Source: Rhodocyclaceae bacterium | Lineage (GTDB): Bacteria; Pseudomonadota; Gammaproteobacteria; Burkholderiales; Usitatibacteraceae | DNA: 64,000 nucleotides | Direction of reading: 5' to 3' | Assembly (NCBI GenBank): GCA_020247395.1 | Contig: JADCJC010000054.1 | Span: 1 to 64,000 of the forward strand | Shown: positions 1 to 10,259 of the stretch, one piece after another | How positions within the stretch are numbered: position 1 is the first letter of the stretch | Layout: the number at the start of each line of letters is the position of its first letter | Position numbers and translations under genes: made by a program | Notes under the pieces: model-generated | Databases searched by the model: none | Seen by the model: only the letters and a program-made list of their open reading frames with translations | Told to the model about the DNA's origin: nothing

Positions 1-1308
1 GCCGATAAAGCCGCACAACGACAAGTACAACTAAAGATTCGAGTGGAGCAAGATGTTCCTGATGAACTCTGCGGAGACGCGGCCAAATTGATGCTGGTGC
101 TGCGCAATCTGCTTGACTACGCAATCGAATCCGCGCCGTTGGTCGATTCGGCTGCCGCGCCGCAAGCAGGCGATCACCCGACAGACCAGCGTACCGAAGT
201 GACACTCGTTATCGCCCCCGAGTACACCGCAGAGCAACAAATTCACCTGTCATTGAGTGTAGAGCAACTCATCCGGCCGGGCTCGATCAAGCCGAAGGCC
301 ATGCCCGCGTCCGCCGCCATGCAACTGGCACTGGCCAGACAAATCGTGCGCGCACTCGCTGGCAATACCGGCGATGGTGCGGTGGAAAACAAACTCGAGG
401 TACAGGAGCGCAAACTCGGCAGCAGCTTCCAGTTCACCGCCGTATTCCCGTTTACCGACAGCAAAACACCAATTACCAGACCGACGTTTGTCACCCTGAC
501 CGGGGTTCCGATCCTGATCGTCAGCGAAAATATCGAGGAGCGAACCCAGCTTGCGGAATTGGTAAAGAGTTGGCGCATGATGCCGCGCGAGGCGGATAAC
601 GCCAATGTGGCGTTGCGGCTGCTCACGCGCATGGCGAAAGAAGGGAATCCGATTCCGCTGGTCATCACATCCGATGAACTGACAACGCTGGACGGTTTCG
701 CCCTCGCTTTCCGCATCAAACACCACCCACAACTCAAACAAACCGCCATCATCATGCTAGCCGCGGAAGGCAAACCGGGTGATGCCATCGCCTGCCGCGA
801 GAATGGAATCAGTGCCTACCTGCGCCAACCCGTCGCCGATCAACAACTCAACGAAGCAATCGCAGCAGTGATCGGCGTGCGGGATGATGCTAACGCAACA
901 TCTAGCCTCATCACCCGCCATTCACTGCGCGAGCAGAAGAAGGCGGCGGTGTTAATCATCGGTGCTGCGCGGGATCAAACCATGTTCGCTGCCGGGGCGC
1001 TGAAGAAAAATGACTACCGTGTGGTGGTGGTGGCGAGCGCACAAGAAGCGTTTGATGCCATGGTGCAGGAGCAATTTGATGTGGTGGTGGTCGACCCAAT
1101 CGACACCGGTTTTGTCGAAGGCATTAACATCGTCGCCACCATAAAGTCACACGTTGGTGAAGGACGAGGAGTGCCAAAAATATTGCTGGCCAGCGAATCA
1201 CCTTTGAGCAGCAAAACCGCGTTTGACGGCTTGGTATCAAAGCCCTTTGCTAGGGACTCGATCCTTAACGCGGTAATCGGCCTGCAATTGGTGCCCCAAG
1301 GACGCTGA
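1..1308 (+). CDS. Sensor histidine kinase C-terminal part (HATPase_c followed by two receiver-like domains), truncated by the window edge
   Basis: Reading frame is open from base 1 with no upstream start; N-box-like LMLVLRNLLDYAIE, then two REC-like segments (ILIVSEN..., AVLIIGAA...VVVVDP...LVSKPF). Confidence 0.7.
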   Translation, partial: ADKAAQRQVQLKIRVEQDVPDELCGDAAKLMLVLRNLLDYAIESAPLVDSAAAPQAGDHPTDQRTEVTLVIAPEYTAEQQIHLSLSVEQLIRPGSIKPKAMPASAAMQLALARQIVRALAGNTGDGAVENKLEVQERKLGSSFQFTAVFPFTDSKTPITRPTFVTLTGVPILIVSENIEERTQLAELVKSWRMMPREADNANVALRLLTRMAKEGNPIPLVITSDELTTLDGFALAFRIKHHPQLKQTAIIMLAAEGKPGDAIACRENGISAYLRQPVADQQLNEAIAAVIGVRDDANATSSLITRHSLREQKKAAVLIIGAARDQTMFAAGALKKNDYRVVVVASAQEAFDAMVQEQFDVVVVDPIDTGFVEGINIVATIKSHVGEGRGVPKILLASESPLSSKTAFDGLVSKPFARDSILNAVIGLQLVPQGR

Positions 1309-2338
1309 CGTTTCGCGGATTTTGTTTCCGACGGAATGCTCGTCCAATCCCGACCGCCGTGTCTTGTTGTTGCTTGGTCGACTACTCAATGCGGTCGCGC
1401 GGCGAGGGAACGCCAGACTCTAAACTGCGCTCATCCTCGTCGGCAGTGCCTTTGATCTCGCTGAGGAAGTCGTCTAAGCCGCTTAGGTGAAGGCGGCGGA
1501 AGCCGGGGGGCGCACAACGTTGGCGACACCTTCTTTTGCGCTCGTAAACGCCGTGCGCCAGACTAGTGGCTTTCCGCCCTCCGGGGTGCCACGATGAGCG
1601 CTGAAGGTGGTCACTCGCGCATTGACATACACGGCGGGTTCGACGCCCAAGACTGATCTGTCACCCATAAGAGTTTTCGGCTATTGCGCTAGTACGGCCA
1701 CTAGTCGTCAGTGGTTGTTACCTTCCAAATAACATTTTGTTATTTGCGCTTTTTATTTTTTCATTATCATTCATTAACGTTTTTTAAAGTAGCGTGCGCG
1801 TCGCTCAAAATCAGCCCTGTGGCAGTTATCACCCTGAGCCCTTCGTTTCTTGGTTGCTACGGTAGCGTCACGGTAATTCGCCGCAGTGCGCTGAAATGCA
1901 TCACGAATCGCAAATCTTGTACAGCAAGAAGCAGGCGCTACGATCAACAAACTTCTATAGGCCCTTCAGCAAGGGTTAACGCTCACATGAATTCTTCGGC
2001 ACTGGCGAATTGGGTAAATGGCAGGCTGCGGCCAGAGTTTCCACATCAGTGCACGATGTTGTTGACGGGTACGAGATACTGCGCTGGCATCAGCTTTAGT
2101 ACATACATCGAGTTTAATGTGCCAGCGCCGTATCTTCGGTGGGCCAAGTCAGAGAACATTTGTACTACGAGTCCGGCTATCAGACGCTGGTTTCAATTGA
2201 ACCGAAGCGCATTTCTTGTTGCGGATCGCATCCGGCCCGAACCCCATGAACGGAGCAACAGTTCGTGAGGCCAGGTGTTGGTCAGTCCGTAGTCCAAAAA
2301 CTACGATATTCTTCCTTCTCAGCGCGCAGGTAATCAAA

Positions 2339-3187
2339 ATGACGAATCCTGAAAGTAGCACCAACGGCCCATTGCCACCAACTGACCAAAACGATGACAC
2401 TCTCTTTAGCGAATTCGTCAACTGCGTCTTTATGATTGTTATTGCCGTTGCGGCAGGCTTGGTTGTATTCCAGATTTTTGGTCGCGATTTGCTGAGTTGT
2501 AGCTTGGTCATCACCGCCTTCATCTTACTGGGTTACATTAAAGCCGCCCCTAAAAGCGCCTCCGTCGACTTCGGTACCGTGCCTTTTGTCTCAAGTTGGC
2601 GTTGGTCGGTATTTCTGCCGGTATTTGCAATTGCCTCAGTGTGGGTACTTGTGGCCTCGCTAGCACCAGCAGTGGCAACACCAGTACCAGACGCAGTGCA
2701 GGTTCATGCGCAAAGGCTTATTTGGTTCGTAATCGTTATCTCATTTATGTCCGTGACTGTTGAGGAGGTTTTTTTTCGCGGCGCTTTGCTCCGCCTGCTC
2801 GCGAGCCGCTTCAATGTAGGTGTGGCCTTGGTGGGCCAAGCTGGCTTGTTTGCGCTGCTCCACGGTTTGGTACCGCCGGGCATTGGTGGTTTGCGAGGCA
2901 TTTTGTTGTTCATGATGGGTTGCATGCTGGCGCTCTTATTCATTCGTACCAAGAGCCTTTATTCCTGCATGGTAGTGCACTGGCTCTGGAATGTTGGGAC
3001 CGTTCTGGTGGAGGCAAGATATGTCGCTCTACACGGTAGCAGTAGCCCCGCTCTTTCAGCGCATGGCATCTTCAGCATGTCGACATTGTTCGTCATATGC
3101 GTCGGGTTAGCGGTGCTGCTATGGTTCCAAATGCGCGAACATCATCTAGGCGACTGGCTACGAGGTCGTGAACTGTGGCGTGCGTAG
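2339..3187 (+). CDS. CPBP family intramembrane metalloprotease
   Basis: Hydrophobic protein with VEEVFFRGALLRLLASRF, FALLHG and HWLWN motifs of the CPBP (Abi) family; start chosen at MTNPESS. Confidence 0.85.
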   Translation: MTNPESSTNGPLPPTDQNDDTLFSEFVNCVFMIVIAVAAGLVVFQIFGRDLLSCSLVITAFILLGYIKAAPKSASVDFGTVPFVSSWRWSVFLPVFAIASVWVLVASLAPAVATPVPDAVQVHAQRLIWFVIVISFMSVTVEEVFFRGALLRLLASRFNVGVALVGQAGLFALLHGLVPPGIGGLRGILLFMMGCMLALLFIRTKSLYSCMVVHWLWNVGTVLVEARYVALHGSSSPALSAHGIFSMSTLFVICVGLAVLLWFQMREHHLGDWLRGRELWRA

Positions 3188-3201
3188 TTTTCCCTGCACG
3201 C

Positions 3202-3513
3202 ATGTCAAGATACGCGGTTGGCGGTGGGATGATTGGTGCCGGACTAGGTGACTATCTATTGGCTGCTGGGGGCTTGAGTCCGCAGGAATTGAATTTGCCT
3301 ATGTCTTGTGAGTCGTTTGCCAACGACTCGACGACGAGGGTAGCCGGTATTGCCGGCCTACTCGGGCTTGACTCCGCACTTGACGTTATGTTTGGCGATG
3401 GTTGGAAGCCTGAAGTAAACGACTGGTTTTATGAAGGGTGCATGAGCCGTGGCATTTACGGTACTAACGAAAACCTCGATACATATGACTACTATCCGCC
3501 ACGTCGGGGCTAG
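3202..3513 (+). CDS. Small hypothetical protein, Gly-rich hydrophobic N-terminus, downstream of CPBP protease
   Basis: ORF directly following the CPBP gene in the same direction; MSRYAVGGGMIGAGLGDYLLAAGG...; no family recognised. Confidence 0.45.
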   Translation: MSRYAVGGGMIGAGLGDYLLAAGGLSPQELNLPMSCESFANDSTTRVAGIAGLLGLDSALDVMFGDGWKPEVNDWFYEGCMSRGIYGTNENLDTYDYYPPRRG

Positions 3514-3521
3514 GTAAGAGA

Positions 3522-3830
3522 ATGAAAGGGGCCTACATGCGATGCTTCGCCTGCTTATTGTTGGTGGTGGGGATTCTTGACGGACCCCTTTCTTTCGCCG
3601 GAGACTGTCGGAACTATCTGCTGTTTAAACTTTCGCGGGGTGGCTCGCAGGCGTACGTTCTCGTTTTTTTCGATGCAGGAAAACAAATCACCCCTTTGAT
3701 CAGCCCCACATTACCGCTGTTATGTTCGGTGTCATCCGGAGCTGCCCCGACCCCGAGTTTCGTCAATGAGTTGACGACTCTAGCTCGCGAACAAGTGAAG
3801 GCTCTCGGCTGGCATCGTCTCTACGCTTAG
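3522..3830 (+). CDS. Small hypothetical protein with probable signal peptide
   Basis: N-terminus MRCFACLLLVVGILDGPLSFAGDC resembles a Sec signal peptide; follows the preceding ORF by 8 nt. Confidence 0.4.
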   Translation: MKGAYMRCFACLLLVVGILDGPLSFAGDCRNYLLFKLSRGGSQAYVLVFFDAGKQITPLISPTLPLLCSVSSGAAPTPSFVNELTTLAREQVKALGWHRLYA

Positions 3831-3856
3831 CGGGAAAGCCGGTCGCCGGAGCAGCA

Positions 3857-5236
3857 TTATGGCTCACCACGCCCTTTGGCAGCTTGGCTGTGATATCGGC
3901 CATCTACGCTGCCGAGAAATTCGCCGATTCTACGTTCAAGATCCCGATAGTGTGGATTGAATGTGGCGCGTGCGCCTGCCTCTCCGGCAGGTGGCGACTG
4001 CCCGCCGACACCGTACCAGACCCGCTGCGCTTGCTTGCAAGTTCGAACCTCGTCTTCCGTACGGAATGGCGGGCTTCCGCAATTGCGATAGGTGCCGGAT
4101 TCGCCATAGTGCGGATTCTCTGGCGAGATGTGCACGGCGAGATGGGAAATTCCCACCACCCGCAGCGAGGGCTCCGCAGCCGGTAGCCAGACCGCCCGAT
4201 TGCCCTCGGTTTGCTCCCGCGGAGCAGAAAAGTAATTGACCAGCAGGCTGCGCGCGTCGCCGGCATGGGTCGCGAAGAATTGCCGGTTCCGATCCACATC
4301 GATCACCTCATCATCTTCGCTCTGCACGATCAACCAGGGGGTTCGGATCTGCCCTTGTCGGCGCATGCGCTCTTCCATCGTACCCAGCACGGCCATGGTG
4401 GAAGCGATCCCCTGCGTCGGCATCGCGCCATACCGTGCGAAATCTTCGCGCGGCCCCAGGTCCAGCCAAGGGCGGAAGGTGGCCATCCATCTCGCCTGTC
4501 GAGCAACGAATTCAGAGCGGATACGATAGGCTGGTGCCAAGCCGATGACCGCATCCACGTTGCCATGTGCCTGCGCCGCGACCGTCAGCGCAACCGCTGC
4601 GCCAAGCGAGAATCCGGCAATCACCACGTACGGGCTTTCTGCTCGCGCCCGCCTGACGGCAGCATCGACATGAGATAGCCATTCATCGTGACCAACGGCC
4701 ATCAGATCTGCCGGACGCGTCCCATGCCCCGGCAGCAACAGTGCGCGCGCTTCAAAACACTGTTTTGAGAGTGTTGTCGCGAGATCCCGCATGGCAAAGG
4801 CCGTGTCAGAGAGTCCATGAATGAGGATGGCGATGCCTCGCGGTGTATCCGTCTCGCAGCGCTGGTCGGGTGTAATCTTAAATGGCGCGACCGCCCTCAA
4901 CTCCGCCTCCGCCCTAGACGCATCGAAGGGCAACCGGTGATGACGAAGTTCCTCCGTCACTTGGGCGACATAGGAATCGAAGTCGTTTCTAGGAATCAAC
5001 GCCGCCGGGTTGCGCCAACCGCTGACCACGCGCTCAGCCGCTACCGGTTCGTCCTGGTATGAAGCGCATCCGCCTAGAAGGATCGACACGAGCATCGCGG
5101 CCGCAGCCCCTGCAAGGCGACCAGCATGGGGCTGCCGCCGACGCATCGATCCTCGCTCGCACCCCGGATCGGCGCTCTTCATCGCGCGATCTGCGGCATT
5201 CAACGCCGAAGGACAAAACAAAAGGGGCGGATACAT
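3857..5236 (-). CDS. Alpha/beta hydrolase, probable lipoprotein
   Basis: Lipobox LLGGCAS; AILIHGLSDTAFAM, nucleophile motif GFSLGAAV, and a C-terminal His in GISHLAVH. Confidence 0.75.
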   Translation of the reverse strand: MYPPLLFCPSALNAADRAMKSADPGCERGSMRRRQPHAGRLAGAAAAMLVSILLGGCASYQDEPVAAERVVSGWRNPAALIPRNDFDSYVAQVTEELRHHRLPFDASRAEAELRAVAPFKITPDQRCETDTPRGIAILIHGLSDTAFAMRDLATTLSKQCFEARALLLPGHGTRPADLMAVGHDEWLSHVDAAVRRARAESPYVVIAGFSLGAAVALTVAAQAHGNVDAVIGLAPAYRIRSEFVARQARWMATFRPWLDLGPREDFARYGAMPTQGIASTMAVLGTMEERMRRQGQIRTPWLIVQSEDDEVIDVDRNRQFFATHAGDARSLLVNYFSAPREQTEGNRAVWLPAAEPSLRVVGISHLAVHISPENPHYGESGTYRNCGSPPFRTEDEVRTCKQAQRVWYGVGGQSPPAGEAGARATFNPHYRDLERRIGEFLGSVDGRYHSQAAKGRGEP

Positions 5237-5246
5237 CCGTCGTTCG

Positions 5247-6160
5247 TCAGAATCGGTAACCGAGCGTCATGCCAGCGCTGACGGCATTGCGGTCACCACG
5301 CTGCTTTACTATTGGGCTGTCCTCTACGCCCCAGACCAAGCGAGGCAGCCCCACAAGGCCGATCACGACCCATTGTCGTGCCAAGTCGCAAGAGCTGGTC
5401 AATCCTAGGGCAACGTTCTTCGCGCCGCCTGAGGCGGCAAAGGTAGGCAGCCCGGTGCGCCTGCTGTTGTCGCTATCGACGGAAAAATAGGTGTCCATGT
5501 ACTTCTCGTTCGCGTATGTCAGGCCCAGACTGGCCCCGTACTTGTCAACATCGACTCAAAACTGATACCGATTTTCACTTTACTAGTGCTGGTGACACCG
5601 TGCTGGAAGGCTCCCGTCTTCAGGCTCTGATTGAAAGCCGTCCAAGTGAACTGGTTGCCCATGCCGCCTCTCGTCTCGACCTCCACCCCAAGGCGGTCGC
5701 CGTGCGTCAGTGCGTCTCGAAACCAGTACTGTGCAAATAGCCCAGCCCCAAACTTGGCGTCCGCCTCACGCATCAGGCTTGCGACAGGATCCTTCACGTC
5801 CCTGTCGCGAGCCGGGCGCACGAAGACTAGGGGTCCAAATGACCAAGGGCTCTTCTCGCCCAAGAGATTGTACTGGACGGCCCCACCCGTGATGCGAAGG
5901 CTTCCGTACTGGCGGTAGTCGACGCGCCCTACCAAGAACGGCCTGGACACCGTGTCCTTGGAGCCTTCGAACTCATGGACAGAGACAGACCCCAACCACA
6001 GAAAGTTTTGCGGCCGCTCCTGCGCCACGGCGACCTCCAGCGCACAAAGGGTCGCAGCGCAAACACCTATGATGCGAACGAACGCAGCAGGATGCAGGAT
6101 GTCGCCGACGCGAACGACGGCTTGACTTGTCGCGGATTTTCCGAAGTGGGGTGTTTTCAT
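5247..6160 (-). pseudogene. MipA/OmpV family outer-membrane protein, frameshifted
   Basis: ORF 5519-6214(-) ends ...KIGISFESMLTSTGPVWA*; an adjacent frame continues VDVDKYGASLGLTYANEKYMDTYFSVDSDNSRRTGLPTFAASGGAKNVALGL...AGMTLGYRF to 5247, the typical MipA C-terminal half. One missing base near 5550-5560 explains the break. Confidence 0.7.
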
Positions 6161-6437
6161 GGCAAGTTTTCCTAGGAAGCGCGTGTTGCATAGGAGGGTA
6201 AATGCAGCATGCACTCTCGACCTCGTGAATTCTGCGGGCAGAGCCCACTAAACACAATTGCCTATCGGTGAATTGCTGCCATGCGTTTATGCATAACACT
6301 CCGGGCTTTCCGCGCCTGCGTGATCGCCGACGTTGGCGCGGGTGTGAGACAGCACTAGGCCCTCGGCACACAACCGGGGAGCAGGGCCTACTCTCCGAAC
6401 TGGCGAGATTGGCCAGTTTGAGGATCTAAGGCCCGTT

Positions 6438-7010
6438 TTATTCATTTTGTCGGACAAAGTCACGGAATGAGTGGCTACGAAAGTGCCATCCCGCCGCCAC
6501 GACCATCGCCGCGATACTGGCGATCAGCCCCATTGCTGCATGGTCTGACCACTTGGCCGCACCGGGAATGGGCAAATACTCATAGACCGGAAAGTGGGTA
6601 CCGGCGACTGCCAACCCTACGTTCCACGCAAAGTGAAACATCATCGCCGCAATTAGGCTTCCGGAATGGAGAAACAAAAGTGCGCTTACCAGCCCCGAGA
6701 TGAAGACCTGAAGCCATCTATAGTCGCCCAAACCAAATGGCACATACCAATGGACCAACGTGAAGAGCGCAGCTTGTAGCAGCACACCTAAAAGGAGACC
6801 AAATCGGCTCGACAGGAGCCGGAGCAATACGCCGCGAAAGAATACCTCCTCAACCACAACACTGCCAAGCGTAGTCGCTCCTGCTATCAGCTGCACCATA
6901 CCTCGGTCGAAAGCAAAATGCGTCTTGACAGAGGCTGGATCACTGTTACTTCGCCGCCACTCCCAGCCAGGGCGGTTTCCAGCGAATCCTAATTTAAAAC
7001 TGTCCGCCAT
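6438..7010 (-). CDS. CPBP family intramembrane metalloprotease (short)
   Basis: VVVEEVFFRGVLLRLLSSRF, FTLVHWYVP, MMFHFAWNVG motifs. Confidence 0.75.
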   Translation of the reverse strand: MADSFKLGFAGNRPGWEWRRSNSDPASVKTHFAFDRGMVQLIAGATTLGSVVVEEVFFRGVLLRLLSSRFGLLLGVLLQAALFTLVHWYVPFGLGDYRWLQVFISGLVSALLFLHSGSLIAAMMFHFAWNVGLAVAGTHFPVYEYLPIPGAAKWSDHAAMGLIASIAAMVVAAGWHFRSHSFRDFVRQNE

Positions 7011-7310
7011 GACTTGGGATTATCCTCACGCAACTCGGCAGCACAGGCGTGATTACAATACGTTGCGATCTTCCATAGCATTTTCCATGGCATGGTGCGC
7101 TGCCTATTCAAGGCGAAAAATGACGAGGGCGACGATGCGGGGGAAAACAATTTAACTCTGTGCCTCGGCGTCTGCACGCGGGTTTTCGTTTAGCGTTTCC
7201 TTATAACTCTGCTAAGCTAGGCAGGGCGAGCTTGAGATCAGGCATGCAACTTGCTCTTAACGTGATCCTGACTGCAATTTGCTTGAAAACATACGGAAAG
7301 GCGGAAGTGA

Positions 7311-8450
7311 ATGAAAGTCGCAGTCCATCTTTTTGATGCCAGCGCAGGTTGGAATACACCGCTTGTTGGAGCGATGGATTCGCCTTCCACACTTGTTCTC
7401 GTGTTCGGCGGTAGCGAGAGTTCACCTTTAGCAAGCGCATTTGCCGATTTGAGCGCAACCTTTCCGCAGGCGGCTCGTATGGGCTGTTCAAGTAGCGGTG
7501 AAATTTACGGTCGGACTCTGATTGATAATTCACTCGTTGTTGCAGTTATCCAGTTCGAGCGCACAACTCTGAGGATGCTGGCGACCCCGCTGGCCAGTGC
7601 AGCGGAGTCTTTCAACGTTGGCGCAGAAATCGCACAGTCCTTGCTGTCAGAACGACTCAAGAGCGTGTTTGTTCTATCGGAAGGGCTTGCCGTAAACGGC
7701 TCGCAACTGGTAAACGGACTCGCCAGCATTCTGCCGCCCCAGGTGGTTGTCACGGGCGGGTTGGCGGGAGACGGACCGCGTTTTGAAAAGACTTGGGTGC
7801 TGGTGGATGGCGCGGCGCGACGAGGCTACGTCACGGCGGTGGGGCTGTACGGTGAGGCGGCAAAAATTGCGCATGGATCAAAAGGGGGCTTGGACGTGCT
7901 GGGACCCGAGCGCGAGGTCACACATTCATCGGATAACGTTCTTTATCGTCTTGACGGTCAGCCAGCTCTGCTGTTGTACAAGAGGTATCTGGGTGCTCGT
8001 GCAGCCGAACTGCCAGCATCCGGTCTCCTCTTTCCGTTGGCCATCCGTAATGAACTAGAAGAGGACGGCCATACGGTACGCACTATCCTTAGTATCAACG
8101 AGGCTGACAACTCAATTACCTTCGCCGGCGACATCCCGCAGGGGAGTCTTGTCCGGCTCATGCGTGCGAATACTGATCGATTAATTGATGGCGCGGCCGA
8201 TGCGGCGGCGATGATGAACCCGGTGCTAGATCCCGCAAATCAATCGGTCTGCATTGCGATTAGTTGTGTTGGGCGCCGACTGGTACTGGGCCAGCGCGCT
8301 GAGGAGGAAATCGACGCCGTGGCAAATGTATTACCACTTGGCACCCACCTCATCGGCTATTACTCCTATGGTGAAATTTCGCCTCTTGCAAGCGGGCGTT
8401 GCGATCTGCACAACCAGACCATGACGCTCACCACATTCCAGGAAGATTAG
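7311..8450 (+). CDS. FIST N/C-domain signal-transduction protein (NosP-like)
   Basis: MGCSSSGEIYG, VVTGGLAGDG and a C-terminal HLIGYYSYGEISP segment characteristic of FIST proteins; 6 nt upstream of a histidine kinase gene. Confidence 0.85.
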   Translation: MKVAVHLFDASAGWNTPLVGAMDSPSTLVLVFGGSESSPLASAFADLSATFPQAARMGCSSSGEIYGRTLIDNSLVVAVIQFERTTLRMLATPLASAAESFNVGAEIAQSLLSERLKSVFVLSEGLAVNGSQLVNGLASILPPQVVVTGGLAGDGPRFEKTWVLVDGAARRGYVTAVGLYGEAAKIAHGSKGGLDVLGPEREVTHSSDNVLYRLDGQPALLLYKRYLGARAAELPASGLLFPLAIRNELEEDGHTVRTILSINEADNSITFAGDIPQGSLVRLMRANTDRLIDGAADAAAMMNPVLDPANQSVCIAISCVGRRLVLGQRAEEEIDAVANVLPLGTHLIGYYSYGEISPLASGRCDLHNQTMTLTTFQED

Positions 8451-8456
8451 CTGCCC

Positions 8457-10259
8457 ATGCATCGGTTATTGGCGCGTCAATTGCGCAAACTTAATCTTGA
8501 TGCCGACAAGCCGTCAAATCAAGACACATGGATACAGTTGCTATCGGCAGTGGACTCAGCCTACCGCGAGTTTGAGCAGGACCGATACACGCTTGAACTG
8601 TCGCTTGAAATTTCCTCCGATGAAATGCAGGAGCTCTACCAACGCCAGAAGCGTTCCTACGAAGCGCGTATCCGCGCCATGTTTGATTCGCTCGATGACT
8701 TGATTTGGCTCAAAGATGCCAACGGCAAATTCCTTGCATGCAATCGCGCATTCGAAGCATTCGTCGGTTGCTCCGAGGCCGAATTGGTAGGGCAAACCGG
8801 CCTGGACATCATTGGACATGAACAAGCCGAATGCCTGCGTGAGCCTAAGGCAGATGCTGCAATTGCAAACGAAGCCAACGGAAGCAACGGAAGGTGGGCA
8901 AAGTTCGCCGAGAGCGGGCGCTTGGCATTTTTTGAAACAACGTTTGTTGATGTACGGGATAGCGCAGACTTGTTCGTTGGGCGACTTGGTATTAGCCGCG
9001 ACATCACCCGCCGCACAAAGGCCGAGGCGGCGCGCGCCGCATTGGAGGCTAAGCTGCGAGAGGCGCAGAAGATGGAGGCCATTGGCACGCTCGCAGGCGG
9101 GATTGCGCATGACTTCAATAACATTTTGGCGACAATTCTTGGTAACGCCATGATCGCTCTTGCGGACGCGAAAGAGCAATCCGTCACCAAGAGTATTGAG
9201 GAAATTCAGAAAGCTGCAAAACGGGCGCGCGACTTGGTTGCACAGATACTCTCGTTCAGTCGCCGACAGCCGACCGAACGAACCCCAATGAAATTAGAAG
9301 TCGTGGTTGAAGACTCAGCACGTTTGCTGCGGGCGACGATCCCCGCGAGAGTGCAGTTAAGCTGCGAATTTGAAAAGGGCCTGCCAACAGTTCTCGCGGA
9401 TGAAACGCAGATCAAGCAGCTGATGATTAATCTAGTTGCGAATGCCGCGCAGGCCATGGATATCAAAGCAGGCAAAGTATCTGTAGTCGTCGATACCGTT
9501 ATGATTGACGAGAAGTTCGTCGAGTTGCACCCGGCAAACGAGCTGTTGCAGCGAATTGGCACTAGCGCGCCGACCATGATGGTCCGGCTGCGCGTAATTG
9601 ATGATGGCCCTGGTATCCCGCCGAACCTGCAAGCACGAATCTTTGAGCCCTTCTTTACGACGAAATCCGTTGATGAAGGCACGGGGCTGGGCCTCTCCGT
9701 TGTGCAAGGGATTGTTCAGATGCATGAGGGAGCGATAACCCTGGATAGCGAGCTGGGTGTCGGCACAACTTTCACCGTTTACTTTCCAGCGCATCAAGCA
9801 GCGGAGGAACCAGCTGGTGCCGCGAGTCGCGATCTGCCGGACACGACCGACGCTCGCGATGCTGCGTCAGCGTCACGAACGCGGATTTCGATTCTGTATC
9901 TTGATGATGATGAAGCACTGGTTTACCTTGTCGAACGGCTGATGGCCAAGCATGGGTTCGACATCGAAGGATTTACAAATCAACAATTGGCGCTTGCTGC
10001 GGTTAGCGGGAATTCGCATCACTACGCGCTTATCGTGACCGACTACAACATGCCTGGCATGTCCGGCTTGGACTTCACGCGCGCGGTAAAGGCGATTCGA
10101 CCAGAAATACCAGTCGTCATCGTATCAGGGTTCATTGATGAAGTATTACAGGCAGAGGCGTCCTCTGCCGGCGTAATCCGCCTCTTGTTCAAGACTGAAG
10201 TTGAGCAGTTTTGTCGCGTCTTTTCAGAGGTTGCAACAGCGATCACTCAACCAACCTGA
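8457..10259 (+). CDS. PAS-containing hybrid sensor histidine kinase/response regulator
   Basis: PAS segment (LDDLIWLKDANGKFLACNRAFEAFVG), H-box GTLAGGIAHDFNNILATILGNA, HATPase motifs (DDGPGIP, GTGLGLSVV), C-terminal REC (ILYLDDDEALV...VTDYNMPGMSG). Confidence 0.9.
   Translation: MHRLLARQLRKLNLDADKPSNQDTWIQLLSAVDSAYREFEQDRYTLELSLEISSDEMQELYQRQKRSYEARIRAMFDSLDDLIWLKDANGKFLACNRAFEAFVGCSEAELVGQTGLDIIGHEQAECLREPKADAAIANEANGSNGRWAKFAESGRLAFFETTFVDVRDSADLFVGRLGISRDITRRTKAEAARAALEAKLREAQKMEAIGTLAGGIAHDFNNILATILGNAMIALADAKEQSVTKSIEEIQKAAKRARDLVAQILSFSRRQPTERTPMKLEVVVEDSARLLRATIPARVQLSCEFEKGLPTVLADETQIKQLMINLVANAAQAMDIKAGKVSVVVDTVMIDEKFVELHPANELLQRIGTSAPTMMVRLRVIDDGPGIPPNLQARIFEPFFTTKSVDEGTGLGLSVVQGIVQMHEGAITLDSELGVGTTFTVYFPAHQAAEEPAGAASRDLPDTTDARDAASASRTRISILYLDDDEALVYLVERLMAKHGFDIEGFTNQQLALAAVSGNSHHYALIVTDYNMPGMSGLDFTRAVKAIRPEIPVVIVSGFIDEVLQAEASSAGVIRLLFKTEVEQFCRVFSEVATAITQPT

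Noticed and set aside
243-788. Long minus-strand ORF(s) opposite the histidine kinase gene
   Set aside because: Shadow ORFs in a GC-rich antisense frame with no recognisable domain; the plus strand has clear HATPase/REC motifs.
1711-2268. 185-aa plus-strand ORF in the AT-rich intergenic region
   Set aside because: No domain or composition typical of a protein, overlaps the upstream extension of the CPBP ORF; probably not coding.
4211-4678. Plus-strand ORFs inside the alpha/beta hydrolase gene
   Set aside because: Antisense to a well-supported CDS; no homology recognised.
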